Assembly: GCF_016711335.1 (NCBI RefSeq)
Contig: NZ_JADJTF010000001.1
Span: forward strand, 1,984,001 to 2,048,000
Origin: Thiofilum sp.
GTDB lineage: Bacteria > Pseudomonadota > Gammaproteobacteria > Thiotrichales > Thiotrichaceae
Reading direction: 5' to 3'
DNA: 64,000 nt
Both the position numbers and the translations under genes were made by a program. Under the pieces are notes generated by a model. That model was given only the letters and a program-made list of their open reading frames with translations, was not told the DNA's origin and did not search any database. Positions 54,692-62,819 of this stretch are shown here, one piece after another. The stretch's first letter is position 1, and each line of letters opens with the position of its first letter.

Positions 54692-55366
54692 ATGTTATTA
54701 CTGATTAAAAACGTACTCGATCAACGCCAACTCGCTGAAGTACAAAACCTATTAAAAAGTGCTGAGTTTGTAGACGGTAAACTATCCGCAGGTTTAGAAG
54801 CATCGGCGGTTAAGCATAATCAAGAACTAGCCCCACAAAGCCCCCTCCATCGTCGCCTCAATGCTGTAGTGATGGGCGCTTTAGTACAAAATTCCCACTA
54901 TCAACAAGCGGTGTTGCCTTTACGGGTAGCGACTGCATTTTACGCTCGTTATGAGGTTGGCATGGGCTATGGTTTTCATGTCGATGATCCAGTAATGGGG
55001 CCTATGGCAGGGCGTTATCGCAGTGATGTCTCCACGACCATTTTTTTAAATAATGTGGGGGATTACGAGGGGGGCGAGTTAGTCATTCAAACTAGCTTTG
55101 GTGAGCAGCGTATTAAAGGTAATGCAGGGGATGCCATTGTGTATCCTTCTAGTAGTTGGCATAAAGTAGATCAGATTCAAGCAGGTACGCGCTTAGTGGC
55201 GGTTACATGGGCACAAAGTATGGTCAAAGACCCCAATCAACGCGAGTTGCTCTATCAATTAGCACAGGCGCGTGAAGGTTTAATAGGAAAATTGCCGCAA
55301 TCAGAAGAAACCGCTAAGGTAAGCACCGTTTATGCCAATTTAGTACGCTTATGGAGTGAAGTATAA
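54692..55366 (+). CDS. Fe(II)/2-oxoglutarate-dependent PKHD-type dioxygenase (PiuC/YbiX-like)
   Basis: The 224-residue protein has the HxD...H iron triad: FHVDDPVMG near 97-99 and SSWHKVDQI near 158, with the 2-oxoglutarate Arg in GTRLVAVTW. Length and N-terminal MLLLIKNVLDQRQLAEVQNLL match the YbiX/PiuC family, associated with siderophore receptor genes elsewhere. Here it sits between dnaQ and a nitroreductase with no gap, so its partner system is not evident. Confidence 0.92.
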   Translation: MLLLIKNVLDQRQLAEVQNLLKSAEFVDGKLSAGLEASAVKHNQELAPQSPLHRRLNAVVMGALVQNSHYQQAVLPLRVATAFYARYEVGMGYGFHVDDPVMGPMAGRYRSDVSTTIFLNNVGDYEGGELVIQTSFGEQRIKGNAGDAIVYPSSSWHKVDQIQAGTRLVAVTWAQSMVKDPNQRELLYQLAQAREGLIGKLPQSEETAKVSTVYANLVRLWSEV

Positions 55367-55989
55367 TGAGTACCTTTATGCAAGCGCTGGATTTTCGCCA
55401 TGCCTGTAAAAAATTTGATCCTACTAAAACCATCCCTACTGAGCAGTTTGAGCAAATTTTAGAATTTGGACGCAAATCGCCGTCTTCATTTGGGCAAGAG
55501 CACTGGAAATTTTTAGTAATCCAAACCCCAGCATTACGTGAGCAAGTGAAAGTTGCCTGTTGGAATCAGCCTCAGATTACCGATAGTAGCCATGTTGTAG
55601 TGATTGTCGCTAAGACTAAGGATGTAGAGCCTTATAGTGATTATATGGTGAATTTGTTTAGGCGGCGTGGTTTGCCAGAAGAAGCATTTGATGGCTATTT
55701 ACAACGCTATGCTGCACACATGGAAAACGAAATTCACCCTGTGATGAGTACCTTTGCATGGAGTTCTAAGCAATGCTATATCGCTTTGGCGAATATGATG
55801 ACGGGAGCTGCTTCATTAGGCATTGACTCATGCCCTATAGAAGGCTTTGGTAAAAGGGATTTAGAGCAAGTACTGAATATTGATACTGAGCGTTATGGGG
55901 TAGCGGTGGTGGTAGCGTTTGGCTATCGAGCCGGTGAGCAAACTAAACAACTGCGTCAATCATTAGATCAGGTGGTTGAGTATCGTTAA
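55366..55989 (+). CDS. Nitroreductase family FMN-dependent NAD(P)H oxidoreductase
   Basis: A 207-residue flavoprotein of the NfsB-like group. The FMN-binding patterns are FRHACKKFDPTKTIP at the start, GRKSPSSFGQEHWKFLVI near 36, and the late GIDSCPIEGF and VAVVVAFGYRAGEQ. Such enzymes reduce nitroaromatics, quinones or flavins; the natural substrate is unknown. The ATG overlaps the dioxygenase stop by one base (TAATG), so it closes the operon. Confidence 0.92.
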   Translation: MSTFMQALDFRHACKKFDPTKTIPTEQFEQILEFGRKSPSSFGQEHWKFLVIQTPALREQVKVACWNQPQITDSSHVVVIVAKTKDVEPYSDYMVNLFRRRGLPEEAFDGYLQRYAAHMENEIHPVMSTFAWSSKQCYIALANMMTGAASLGIDSCPIEGFGKRDLEQVLNIDTERYGVAVVVAFGYRAGEQTKQLRQSLDQVVEYR

Positions 55990-56077
55990 GAAGTTTTTAG
56001 AGATTTTAGCTGCCACTCAGCGCTTGTATAAAGCAAACGCTGAGTGACAAAGCGATAAGATAAAGCACGTTAAAACA

Positions 56078-56356
56078 TTAGACGCGCTTAATAATTTTAA
56101 CGATGAATAAAGCAATCACGGCTCCAATCGTCGACCAGATTAAAGAGCCTAACCAAGAGGGCATACCTGCAAGAGCTGGAACAGCACCTGTGATGATGCC
56201 ACCCACAAAGAAACCAATAAATGAACCAATTAAGCCAACAATAATATTGCCGATTAAGCCAAACCCGCCACCGGCCATTAAATTGCCTGCTAGCCAACCA
56301 GCCACCGCACCAATCGCCAACATAATCAGAATTTGCTCTGTACACGACAAAACCAC
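56078..56356 (-). CDS. GlsB/YeaQ/YmgE-family membrane protein with IS-altered N-terminus
   Basis: A small hydrophobic protein of the transglycosylase-associated/GlsB family: AIGAVAGWLAGNLMAGGGFGLIG, IVGLIGSFIGFFVGG, and a C-terminal IVKIIKRV. An IS element inserted after codon 7 of the native gene. The remaining frame can start at GTG 56356 inside the IS end, replacing native MGLEQIL with MVLSCTEQIL. The native promoter and ribosome site (GGAGT) now lie 1.27 kb away, and no ribosome site precedes the new start, so expression is uncertain. Confidence 0.75.
   Translation of the reverse strand: MVLSCTEQILIMLAIGAVAGWLAGNLMAGGGFGLIGNIIVGLIGSFIGFFVGGIITGAVPALAGMPSWLGSLIWSTIGAVIALFIVKIIKRV
56327..56335. 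repeat. Target-site duplication of the IS4-family element, left copy
   Basis: CAGAATTTG directly abuts the left inverted repeat. The identical copy lies at 57606-57614. Confidence 0.93.
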
Positions 56357-57605
56357 TAACTTATTGATTTAGCATGTTTGTCATGGAGATGGTGAAAGTC
56401 CACCGCTCCTATGTTTTACTCTCTAGTTACCACACAGGAGAGCAAAATGGATCTGAGCGATGGACTACGTGACAGTTTAAAAGCCCACTTGAGTTGGGGC
56501 AAGCCCCGTTTGGATTGTTTTGTGGGAATGCTGCAGTATTGCTGAGTGCGCGACAAATGAATTTGGCGTTGTTGGCGGTACACATAGATTCTGACACCGA
56601 CATTGGTTCCCGCTATCGACGGATGCAACGCTTTTTTAGCCAAGTGTTCTTTAATTACAATGACATTGCCCATTTTCTTATGGGAATGTTCGCCTTTAGT
56701 GGTCAACAATACTACCTCACACTCGACAGAACCAACTGGAAATGGGGCAAATCCAACCTCAATCTCCTGACTTTGGCGGTTGTTTACCAAGGTGCGGCTA
56801 TCCCCGTTTACTGGATGGTGTTGAACAAACGCGGTAATTCTAACCAACGTGAACGTATTGCCCTGCTGCAACGATTTATCAGCCAATTCGGGCGCAACAA
56901 CATCTTGGGTGTGTTGGCTGACCGTGAGTTTATTGGTGGTCAATGGTGGAAGTGGTTGTCTTCCAAAGAGATTCCCTACTTGATTCGTATCAAGGGTAAT
57001 CAGTTGATGACCGACAAACACAAAAAAGAGGCGCATGTCCGCTCGCTGTTTGCCAACCTCAAGCCGGGTAAACGGCGCGTTCTCCGTCACCGTCGCGACG
57101 TTAGCGGGGGAATGGGTTTGGCTCAGTGGCTCAAAGCTGCCCAGTGGTGAGTTGTTGATTATCGCCAGCAACCACTACACGGCTGATCCCATTGGCACTT
57201 ATCGGCTACGTTGGGAAATTGAAAACCTGTTCCAATGCTTGAAAGGGCGTGGTTTTCACATGGAAGCCACTCACTTCACCAAACCCCTCGCATCAAAAAG
57301 ATGATGGCGTTGCTTGCCATTGGCTTCTGTTGGGCGCACAAAGTCGGCGAATGGAAGGAAAAAGCCGTCAAGCCTTTGAAGACGAAAAAACATGGACGCA
57401 AAGAGCAAAGTGTCTTCCGTTACGGCTTGGACTACTTGACCGATTTATTGAATGGAAGGGTACGGGAAAAAGTGGATAGGCTTAGGCTGCTGCTTCTGTT
57501 CCTTTGTCCACCACAATTCATGGCGATCGAGGATGGACGGATGAAACTCAGGCGATTTTCTTTTGAAAAAGATTCAATGAGTTAAGCGAATTGTCGTGTA
57601 CAGAG
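56336..57605 (+). mobile_element. IS4-family insertion sequence, 1270 bp
   Basis: Perfect 15-bp terminal inverted repeats, CTCTGTACACGACAA at 56336-56350 and its complement ending at 57605, are flanked by a 9-bp duplication (56327-56335 and 57606-57614). The internal transposase carries the IS4 YREK signature but is broken by frameshifts. The element sits in the glsB-like gene. Confidence 0.93.
56447..57585 (+). pseudogene. IS4-family transposase, disrupted by frameshifts
   Basis: The coding sequence is in three frames in turn: it starts in frame at ATG 56447 (DLSDGLRDSLKAHLSW), shifts near 56530, again at about 57060-57120, and again near 57285. DDE residues are visible: first Asp in YLTLDRTNWKWG, second Asp in LADREFIGG, Glu in YRLRWEIENLFQCLK. 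That last string satisfies the Y-(2)R-(3)E-(6)K signature of IS4 transposases. At least three frameshifts mean a dead copy, unless they are assembly or sequencing errors. Confidence 0.88.
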
Positions 57606-57626
57606 CAGAATTTGTTCGAGACCCAT
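57606..57626 (-). pseudogene. Stub of the glsB-like gene's first seven codons (separated by the IS)
   Basis: On the minus strand ATG at 57626 encodes MGLEQIL, then runs into the IS end. GGAGT seven bases upstream is the native ribosome site. The last three codons (QIL) are the target duplication and recur at the start of the 3' part. Confidence 0.88.
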
Positions 57627-57897
57627 GGTCTTACTCCTAATTGTGGTTTTATCTGATTTGATAATAGGTAGTTTTATGAGTTTTCACTACCCTGAAGCTA
57701 TTTTTAGCTATGCTGCTAGGGGTTAGCTTCTTCCCTTTCAAAGATATAGACCATAACTTCAAATTACGGACTATTTATTTGCAATAATTATAACTGTTTA
57801 AGCATTAGCTATTCATTTATAAACAGCAGTAGTGTGAGGCATAGCTGGCTATAAATGGTCGACTATCTGTTTTATAAACGCCACTTAAACTTCTATT

Positions 57898-58887
57898 ATG
57901 AACCCTAGTGTGGGAATCGATAACGCTCATATGATGAAATTATTATTTGATATAAAGGTTGGTTTAGTCTGCTACTGGGTTTTGATAGGGTTGTTGCTCA
58001 ATAGTCCCGTGGCTCAGGCACAACAACCTCATTTAACGTACCTCAATAGTATTGCTGTACCTGCCTTTGAGGTGGATGGAGTCAAGGTTAGTGAATTATC
58101 AGATTTAGCATGGGATGAGGATGAGCAGATACTCTATGCTGTTTCGGATAAGGGAGTGTTGTTTCATTTTGAATTAGAGATGAGTGCTAATCAGATTCAC
58201 CTAGTAACACCTATTAGAGCTATCACTTTATTAAATCAAAAAGGCAAAAAGCTCGATTGGCGTGACTCAGAGGGCTTAGAAGTACTCAACGCTAATAATG
58301 GTATTAAAGGTGATACAGAACTGGTCATTGCTCTAGAAGGTGTACCGAGGGTAGGGCGTTTCACTACGCAAGGGCAATTAATCTCAGAATATCCTTTACC
58401 TAAAATACTCCAAAATCATAAAAATTATCGGGGACGTAATAACAGCTTAGAATCAGTGACATGGCATCCTCAGTGGGGCTATATCACAGCGCCTGAGTTA
58501 CCACTAAAGAAGCAGCCTGTTACAACGCACACTATTTATAGTCTCAAAAAGCGTTGGTCTTTTCCTGCCTACCCTGCTGCTAATAGCTCCATTACTGCCT
58601 TACAAACGTTGCCTAATGGTAATTTATTAGTACTAGAGCGTGCTTGGTCGGGGGTGATGAATCCTTTAGTGATTAGTTTGCGGTATTTAGATTTTAAGCG
58701 TTGTAATAAAAAGGGTCAGTGTCCTATTGAAAACGTAAGTATTCTCTCTAGTCTATTCTTAGTGGATAATTTCGAGGGCTTGACCGCCGTGCGTGATAAT
58801 CTATATTTGATGGTCAGCGACGATGGTCAGAGTCAGTTTCAGCGTACCTTATTAACCCTATTTCGTTTGGAGTTACCAACACTATGA
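57898..58887 (+). CDS. Esterase-like activity of phytase family protein (secreted)
   Basis: A 329-residue protein with an N-terminal signal peptide; ATG 57898, or 57931/57934 (MMKLLFDIKVGLVC...), is the start, with cleavage likely after VAQA. The mature part is a beta-propeller-like phytase-like domain: LSDLAWDEDEQILYAVSDKG, DSEGLEV, FTTQGQLISEYPL, NSLESVTW, GNLLVLERAW and NFEGLTAV. These repeated strand motifs fit the Phytase-like (PF13449) family. Substrate unknown. The stop overlaps the protease start (ATGA). Confidence 0.85.
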   Translation: MNPSVGIDNAHMMKLLFDIKVGLVCYWVLIGLLLNSPVAQAQQPHLTYLNSIAVPAFEVDGVKVSELSDLAWDEDEQILYAVSDKGVLFHFELEMSANQIHLVTPIRAITLLNQKGKKLDWRDSEGLEVLNANNGIKGDTELVIALEGVPRVGRFTTQGQLISEYPLPKILQNHKNYRGRNNSLESVTWHPQWGYITAPELPLKKQPVTTHTIYSLKKRWSFPAYPAANSSITALQTLPNGNLLVLERAWSGVMNPLVISLRYLDFKRCNKKGQCPIENVSILSSLFLVDNFEGLTAVRDNLYLMVSDDGQSQFQRTLLTLFRLELPTL

Positions 58888-60002
58888 CTGCTTTTAAGAT
58901 GTCACCTTATCTGCTACGCCTAGTTGCAGGCGCTATTATTGTTTGGGTGATAGCGATGGTATGGATGGCATGGACTAAGGACGTGCATAGTGAAGGGGTT
59001 CGCAATATTACAGAGCGTGGTAAGTTGACTTCTGATGAGCAAAATACGATTGAGGTGTTTGAGCGTAATAGCCCCGCAGTGGTTTACATTACCACCACCC
59101 AAAAAGTGATTAATCCTTGGACACGTAATGTGAACGAGGTCCCTAGCGGTACGGGGACTGGTTTTATTTGGGATGATAAAGGTCATATTGTCACCAACTA
59201 TCATGTGATTGAGGGATTTAATATTGCTAAAGTGCGCATGTCTGATCAGCGCTTATACGACGCGCAATTGGTGGGGGCGAGTCCAGAGCATGATTTGGCC
59301 GTGTTACGCTTGGCTGAGTTGAAAGATTTACCTAAGCCTGTGCAAATTGGTACCAGTCACGATTTGAAAGTAGGGCAAAAGGTGATGGCGATTGGTAATC
59401 CTTTTGGTTTAGATCATACCTTAACCTCAGGCATTGTTTCAGCTTTGGGGCGCAGTATTGATGGTGATAACAATCAATTAGATGATTTGATTCAAACGGA
59501 TGCGGCGATTAATCCGGGGAATTCCGGTGGCCCTTTACTGGATAGTGCGGGGCGTGTGGTGGGCGTGAGTGTGGCGATTTACAGTCCTTCTGGGGCTTCG
59601 GCGGGTATTGGCTTTGCTATTCCAGTCGATACCGTGAACCGTGTCATTCCCCAGTTGGTGCGTTCGGGGCATTATGAACGCCCAATTCTGGGCATTAGTA
59701 TGAAGGATGAAGTGAATGCAGCGGTCACGAGGCGCTTAGGTGTTAAGGGTGTGTTGGTACTGCAAGTGACCCCACGTTCGCCCGCCGAAGCAGCCGGTAT
59801 TGTAGGTACACAATTAGACAATGAGGGTGGCTTAATTTTGGGGGATATTATTCAGTCTATTGATGGTAAGCCCGTTACCAAAGTGGCGGATGTCTCACGT
59901 ATTCTAGATACCTATAAACGCGGTGATACGGTGAAGGTTAAATTATTACGCGATGGAACTGAGCCTGTGGAGGTGAGTGTGAAGCTCACTCAGACGCGCT
60001 AA
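58884..60002 (+). CDS. DegS/DegQ-like periplasmic trypsin-like protease (HtrA family)
   Basis: A 372-residue HtrA-family protease with an N-terminal membrane anchor (about 12-30), as in DegS. The catalytic triad is H107 (TNYHVIEG), D137 (EHDLAVLRL) and S214 (NPGNSGGPLLD). One PDZ domain (about 265-365; LGISMKDEV, GDIIQSIDGKPV) follows. DegS senses misfolded outer-membrane proteins and starts RseA cleavage; this protein could do so, but no rseA is near. It overlaps the phytase-like gene by four bases. Confidence 0.93.
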   Translation: MTAFKMSPYLLRLVAGAIIVWVIAMVWMAWTKDVHSEGVRNITERGKLTSDEQNTIEVFERNSPAVVYITTTQKVINPWTRNVNEVPSGTGTGFIWDDKGHIVTNYHVIEGFNIAKVRMSDQRLYDAQLVGASPEHDLAVLRLAELKDLPKPVQIGTSHDLKVGQKVMAIGNPFGLDHTLTSGIVSALGRSIDGDNNQLDDLIQTDAAINPGNSGGPLLDSAGRVVGVSVAIYSPSGASAGIGFAIPVDTVNRVIPQLVRSGHYERPILGISMKDEVNAAVTRRLGVKGVLVLQVTPRSPAEAAGIVGTQLDNEGGLILGDIIQSIDGKPVTKVADVSRILDTYKRGDTVKVKLLRDGTEPVEVSVKLTQTR

Positions 60003-60026
60003 CATTATTTGTCCTCTTTCACATTA

Positions 60027-60052
60027 GTGGGCTAGTTACAAAGCTAGCCCAC
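60027..60052. terminator. Hairpin between convergent degS-like and HAD genes
   Basis: GTGGGCTAG (60027-60035) and CTAGCCCAC (60044-60052) form a perfect 9-bp stem with an 8-base loop. It is usable from both sides, without a T-tract. Confidence 0.6.
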
Positions 60053-60062
60053 CCGCAAGCTC

Positions 60063-60731
60063 TTAATCCAAACCACGATCATGTAAATCAATAATCGGCC
60101 AAGCTCTCTCCTTAGCAACGGCATTCAATCTGGGATCAGGATTGACTACAACGGGATAAGTCACCATCTCTAATAAAGGTATGTCGTTGTGTGAGTCACT
60201 ATAAAAATAGCTGTCCTCTAATGTTTCTGTGTGATTTTTCAGCCAGTCTTGTAAACGCGTCACTTTTCCCATTTGAAAAGAAGCCACCCCATCTATATCG
60301 GTGGTATAGCGTCCATTCACCCGTTTAGGTTCGGTGGCAATCAAATGCTCAATACCAAATGCCTTTGCAATCGGACGCGTCACCACGCTATTAGTGGCGG
60401 TAATCACCATCAGCGTATGACCTTGAGCACGATGCTGATTTACTAGATCAACCGCTTTAGGCGTCATTTTGGGTCGAATGACTGTAGCCATATATTCTTG
60501 ATGTAACGTGTTTAGCGCCTCATCATCGAGCTTACTAATAGGGGTGAGCGAAAAGCGGGCAAAATCATAAATATTCAATATACCTGCTTTGTATTGTTCG
60601 TAGAACTCTAAGTTTTTAGCAGTGTAAGAGGGGCCATCCACTAAACCCTTACGTACTAAAAATTGCCCCCATTCATAATCACTGTCGCCATCGAGTAAGG
60701 TATTGTCTAAATCAAATAATGCCAGCGTCAC
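60063..60731 (-). CDS. HAD-IB family hydrolase (phosphoserine-phosphatase-like)
   Basis: GTG 60731 gives 222 residues beginning TLALFDLDNTLLDGDSD, the usual N-terminus; ATG 60767 would add 12 unlikely residues. The nucleophile Asp lies in FDLDNTLL, the second motif in VITATNS near 108, and DSHNDIPLLE near 180 supplies the metal ligands. The sequence PIAKAFGIEHLIATEP fits HAD-IB (SerB-like/CicA). The substrate is not determined. It is divergent from rppH across 109 bases. Confidence 0.9.
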   Translation of the reverse strand: MTLALFDLDNTLLDGDSDYEWGQFLVRKGLVDGPSYTAKNLEFYEQYKAGILNIYDFARFSLTPISKLDDEALNTLHQEYMATVIRPKMTPKAVDLVNQHRAQGHTLMVITATNSVVTRPIAKAFGIEHLIATEPKRVNGRYTTDIDGVASFQMGKVTRLQDWLKNHTETLEDSYFYSDSHNDIPLLEMVTYPVVVNPDPRLNAVAKERAWPIIDLHDRGLD

Positions 60732-60840
60732 GATTGCTATCCTATTGTGCTTATCAAAGTGCGCCATTGTAGCGGGTTAAAATTGCCGAATCATGATGAA
60801 TATGAAAGAATCTTATTAAACATTTTTTAGGAGTGATGTC

Positions 60841-61338
60841 GTGATTGATGAGGAAGGATTTCGTGCCAATGTTGGCATTATCCTCTGTAATTGCGACGGC
60901 AAGGTGTTTTGGGGAAGACGTTTTGGACAAGATTCCTGGCAATTCCCTCAAGGTGGCATTGATCATGGTGAGACGCCTTTGCAAGCGATGTTTCGTGAGC
61001 TATTTGAAGAAACAGGCTTACAAGCAAATCAAGTGGAAGTCATTGGTCAGACACGGGGGTGGTTGCGGTATCGTATCCCCCATTACATGATTCGCCGTCG
61101 TGCGAAACCGCTCTGCATCGGACAAAAACAACGCTGGTTTTTAGTGCGTATGCTGTGTCGGGATAAAGAGGTTAATTTAGCGGCGTGTTCCCATCCTGAA
61201 TTTGATCATTGGGAGTGGGTAGATTACTGGGCGCCTGCGCGTAATGTGGTGTTTTTCAAGCGTCGTGTGTATCAACGCGCACTCTATGAACTCGCACCGT
61301 ATTTAGAGCAAGATAGTTCGGTAGTCGCTTTAGATTAA
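60841..61338 (+). CDS. rppH: RNA pyrophosphohydrolase RppH
   Basis: RppH converts the 5' triphosphate of mRNA to monophosphate, triggering RNase E decay. The 165-residue protein (GTG start 60841) has the Nudix box GGIDHGETPLQAMFRELFEETGL (about 38-60), the N-terminal IDEEGFRANVGIIL, and VFFKRRVYQRAL near the C-terminus. Typical E. coli length is 176. A terminator follows. Confidence 0.97.
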   Translation: MIDEEGFRANVGIILCNCDGKVFWGRRFGQDSWQFPQGGIDHGETPLQAMFRELFEETGLQANQVEVIGQTRGWLRYRIPHYMIRRRAKPLCIGQKQRWFLVRMLCRDKEVNLAACSHPEFDHWEWVDYWAPARNVVFFKRRVYQRALYELAPYLEQDSSVVALD

Positions 61339-61348
61339 TTGATGGCAA

Positions 61349-61378
61349 AGGGGCAGTGTTAAAACTGCCTCTTTTTTT
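61349..61378 (+). terminator. Rho-independent terminator after rppH
   Basis: AGGGGCAGT (61349-61357) pairs with ACTGCCTCT (61364-61372), including a G-T pair, then TTTTTTT. Confidence 0.9.
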
Positions 61379-61417
61379 AATTGCCCACCTTGTTAAACAC
61401 CTATTCTCAGTTAGCGT

Positions 61418-61849
61418 TCAAAAAGGCTTCACGACGGCTAGAATCACAATCAGAATTAATAATAGGCTAGGGGCTTCATTAAAATAACGATACCAGCGAT
61501 GCGTGCGCTCATTCGCATCAGCTCTAAAAGTGAGCATTAAACGATAGCAAGCATAGTGATAGGCGAATAGTAAGACTAAGAACAACAGCTTAGCGTGAAA
61601 CCAACCCATCTTAAATAAAATCCAGTTCCCTAGTACTAGCAGAGTTGTACCAAAGACTAAAGTCAGTGCCGCCCCTATAGTCATCATAATAAATAGACGC
61701 CGCTCCATGACCTTAAATAGCTCAAAGCTACTCTGATTCTCTGGCATGGCGTGATAGACATAAAGGCGTGGCAAATAAAACAAGCCTGCAAACCACGTCA
61801 CCATAAAAATGATATGCAGGGCTTTAATCCAAGTGTATAGGTTATCCAT
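61418..61849 (-). CDS. hemJ: HemJ, protoporphyrinogen IX oxidase (UPF0093 family)
   Basis: HemJ oxidises protoporphyrinogen IX to protoporphyrin IX in haem synthesis. The 143-residue, four-helix membrane protein begins WIKALHIIFMVTWFAGLFYLPRLYVYH, with the invariant His near 11 and Arg/Tyr, and later FHAKLLFLVLLFAYHYACYR. Its ATG overlaps the stop of the TlpA-like gene by one base (TAATG), so the two form an operon in which a thioredoxin-like protein precedes a haem enzyme. Confidence 0.92.
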   Translation of the reverse strand: MDNLYTWIKALHIIFMVTWFAGLFYLPRLYVYHAMPENQSSFELFKVMERRLFIMMTIGAALTLVFGTTLLVLGNWILFKMGWFHAKLLFLVLLFAYHYACYRLMLTFRADANERTHRWYRYFNEAPSLLLILIVILAVVKPF

Positions 61850-62352
61850 TAGCCCGCCTTGAGTTCAGCCACACGCTTTTGTAAATCTTGCAAACCTAGA
61901 TTACCCATTTTAGCCAGCACAATTTTACCCTCAGCATTAACTAAGAAATTGGTAGGGGTCACTTTGACGCCACCAAACGCTTTAGTGAGCGCACCATCTT
62001 GATCAAAAGCAATACTATAATTCATTTGCTTTTGTTCACGCATGGTACGAATGGCAGCGATATTGTCATGAGGCATCGCTATAGCAATGACGGGAACGCT
62101 GTTAGTAGCAGGGTCTTGTTTAAATTTGATTAAATCAGGAATTTCCTCCACACACCCCGGACAGTCAGTAGCCCAGAACACTACTAGATAAGGATTACCC
62201 TTTAGGCTCGCCAATTCAATTTTCTCACCATCAATAGTGGTCACAGTGGCATTAGGTGCGGCTTGTAAGCCCCCAGAGGGCATAAAGAAAAAGAAGGCAA
62301 TAGCAGCAGTGAGTACACCCAGTGCAATTAAGGCTTTAATATCGATTTTCAT
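61849..62352 (-). CDS. TlpA/ResA-like thioredoxin-fold protein with CPGC active site
   Basis: A 167-residue membrane-anchored (about 7-25) thioredoxin-like protein facing the periplasm. The active site is C64-P-G-C67 (ATDCPGC) instead of the CxPC usual in TlpA/ResA, and the cis-Pro lies in VTPTNFLVN near 131. Such proteins reduce apocytochromes or other periplasmic thiols. Coupling to hemJ (TAATG overlap) suggests a role in haem or cytochrome maturation, but the partner is not shown. The CPGC variant should shift its redox potential. Confidence 0.88.
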   Translation of the reverse strand: MKIDIKALIALGVLTAAIAFFFFMPSGGLQAAPNATVTTIDGEKIELASLKGNPYLVVFWATDCPGCVEEIPDLIKFKQDPATNSVPVIAIAMPHDNIAAIRTMREQKQMNYSIAFDQDGALTKAFGGVKVTPTNFLVNAEGKIVLAKMGNLGLQDLQKRVAELKAG

Positions 62353-62819
62353 AATGGAGTCAGTAGTTGTCCCAAGAAGAAAGACGTATTATACATGACA
62401 TTTTTTCCAAAGCAGGATTTACAATAGCTAGTCCAGTAAATAGCACCTGCTCGACGCGGGCGCGGTAAACTCTTGGCTTAAGCTCGTTGCAATGCTTAAC
62501 AGGTCTGTGGTTTTTAGTCTAAAATCTATGCAAGCACACATTAAAACGTAAACATTATGCGTCAAATAATGCTAACCTTGCACACCATAACACTAGCTTT
62601 AAAATGGGCTAGGATGTAGTCGGAAATCCTCAACTTGTATTTTAGGTGGTAAGTGTTTTATCTACCTCATTGCAAGCGTGGCGAGAAAAATATAGCCAAA
62701 ATCTAGATTACTTAGTCGTAGTCGATATGGCTCATTAACTTATAGTGGACATAGCAAAGAGGTTATTTAGCCGTAAATCTTAGGCGGCTAGACCAGTAAC
62801 TAATTAGGAGTAAAAATTA
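62353..62819. other. Long intergenic region before the bactofilin gene (467 bases)
   Basis: No clear gene. It holds a short open frame (62646-62738, GTG start, 30 codons) of doubtful reality, a promoter-like TTGCAC...TAAAAT around 62578-62606, and the bactofilin ribosome site AGGAG at 62807-62811. I see no riboswitch or repeat, but the length suggests an extended 5' leader. Confidence 0.55.
62646..62738 (+). CDS. Possible small ORF, 30 residues (doubtful)
   Basis: GTG start immediately after an in-frame stop, ending with TAA; reads VVSVLSTSLQAWREKYSQN onward to DMAH. The composition looks protein-like (LQAWREKYSQNLDYLVVVDM), but no ribosome site at correct spacing is seen. It may be the tail of a decayed gene or a chance frame. 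Confidence 0.2.
   Translation: MVSVLSTSLQAWREKYSQNLDYLVVVDMAH

Noticed and set aside
56103..56372. 89-codon plus-strand Pro/Ile-rich frame
   Set aside because: It is antisense to the glsB-like gene; its composition reflects the Gly/Ile-rich membrane protein read backwards.
56416..57171. 251-codon minus-strand frame in the IS element
   Set aside because: It is antisense to the transposase, which has clear IS4 motifs on the plus strand; the minus translation shows no domain.
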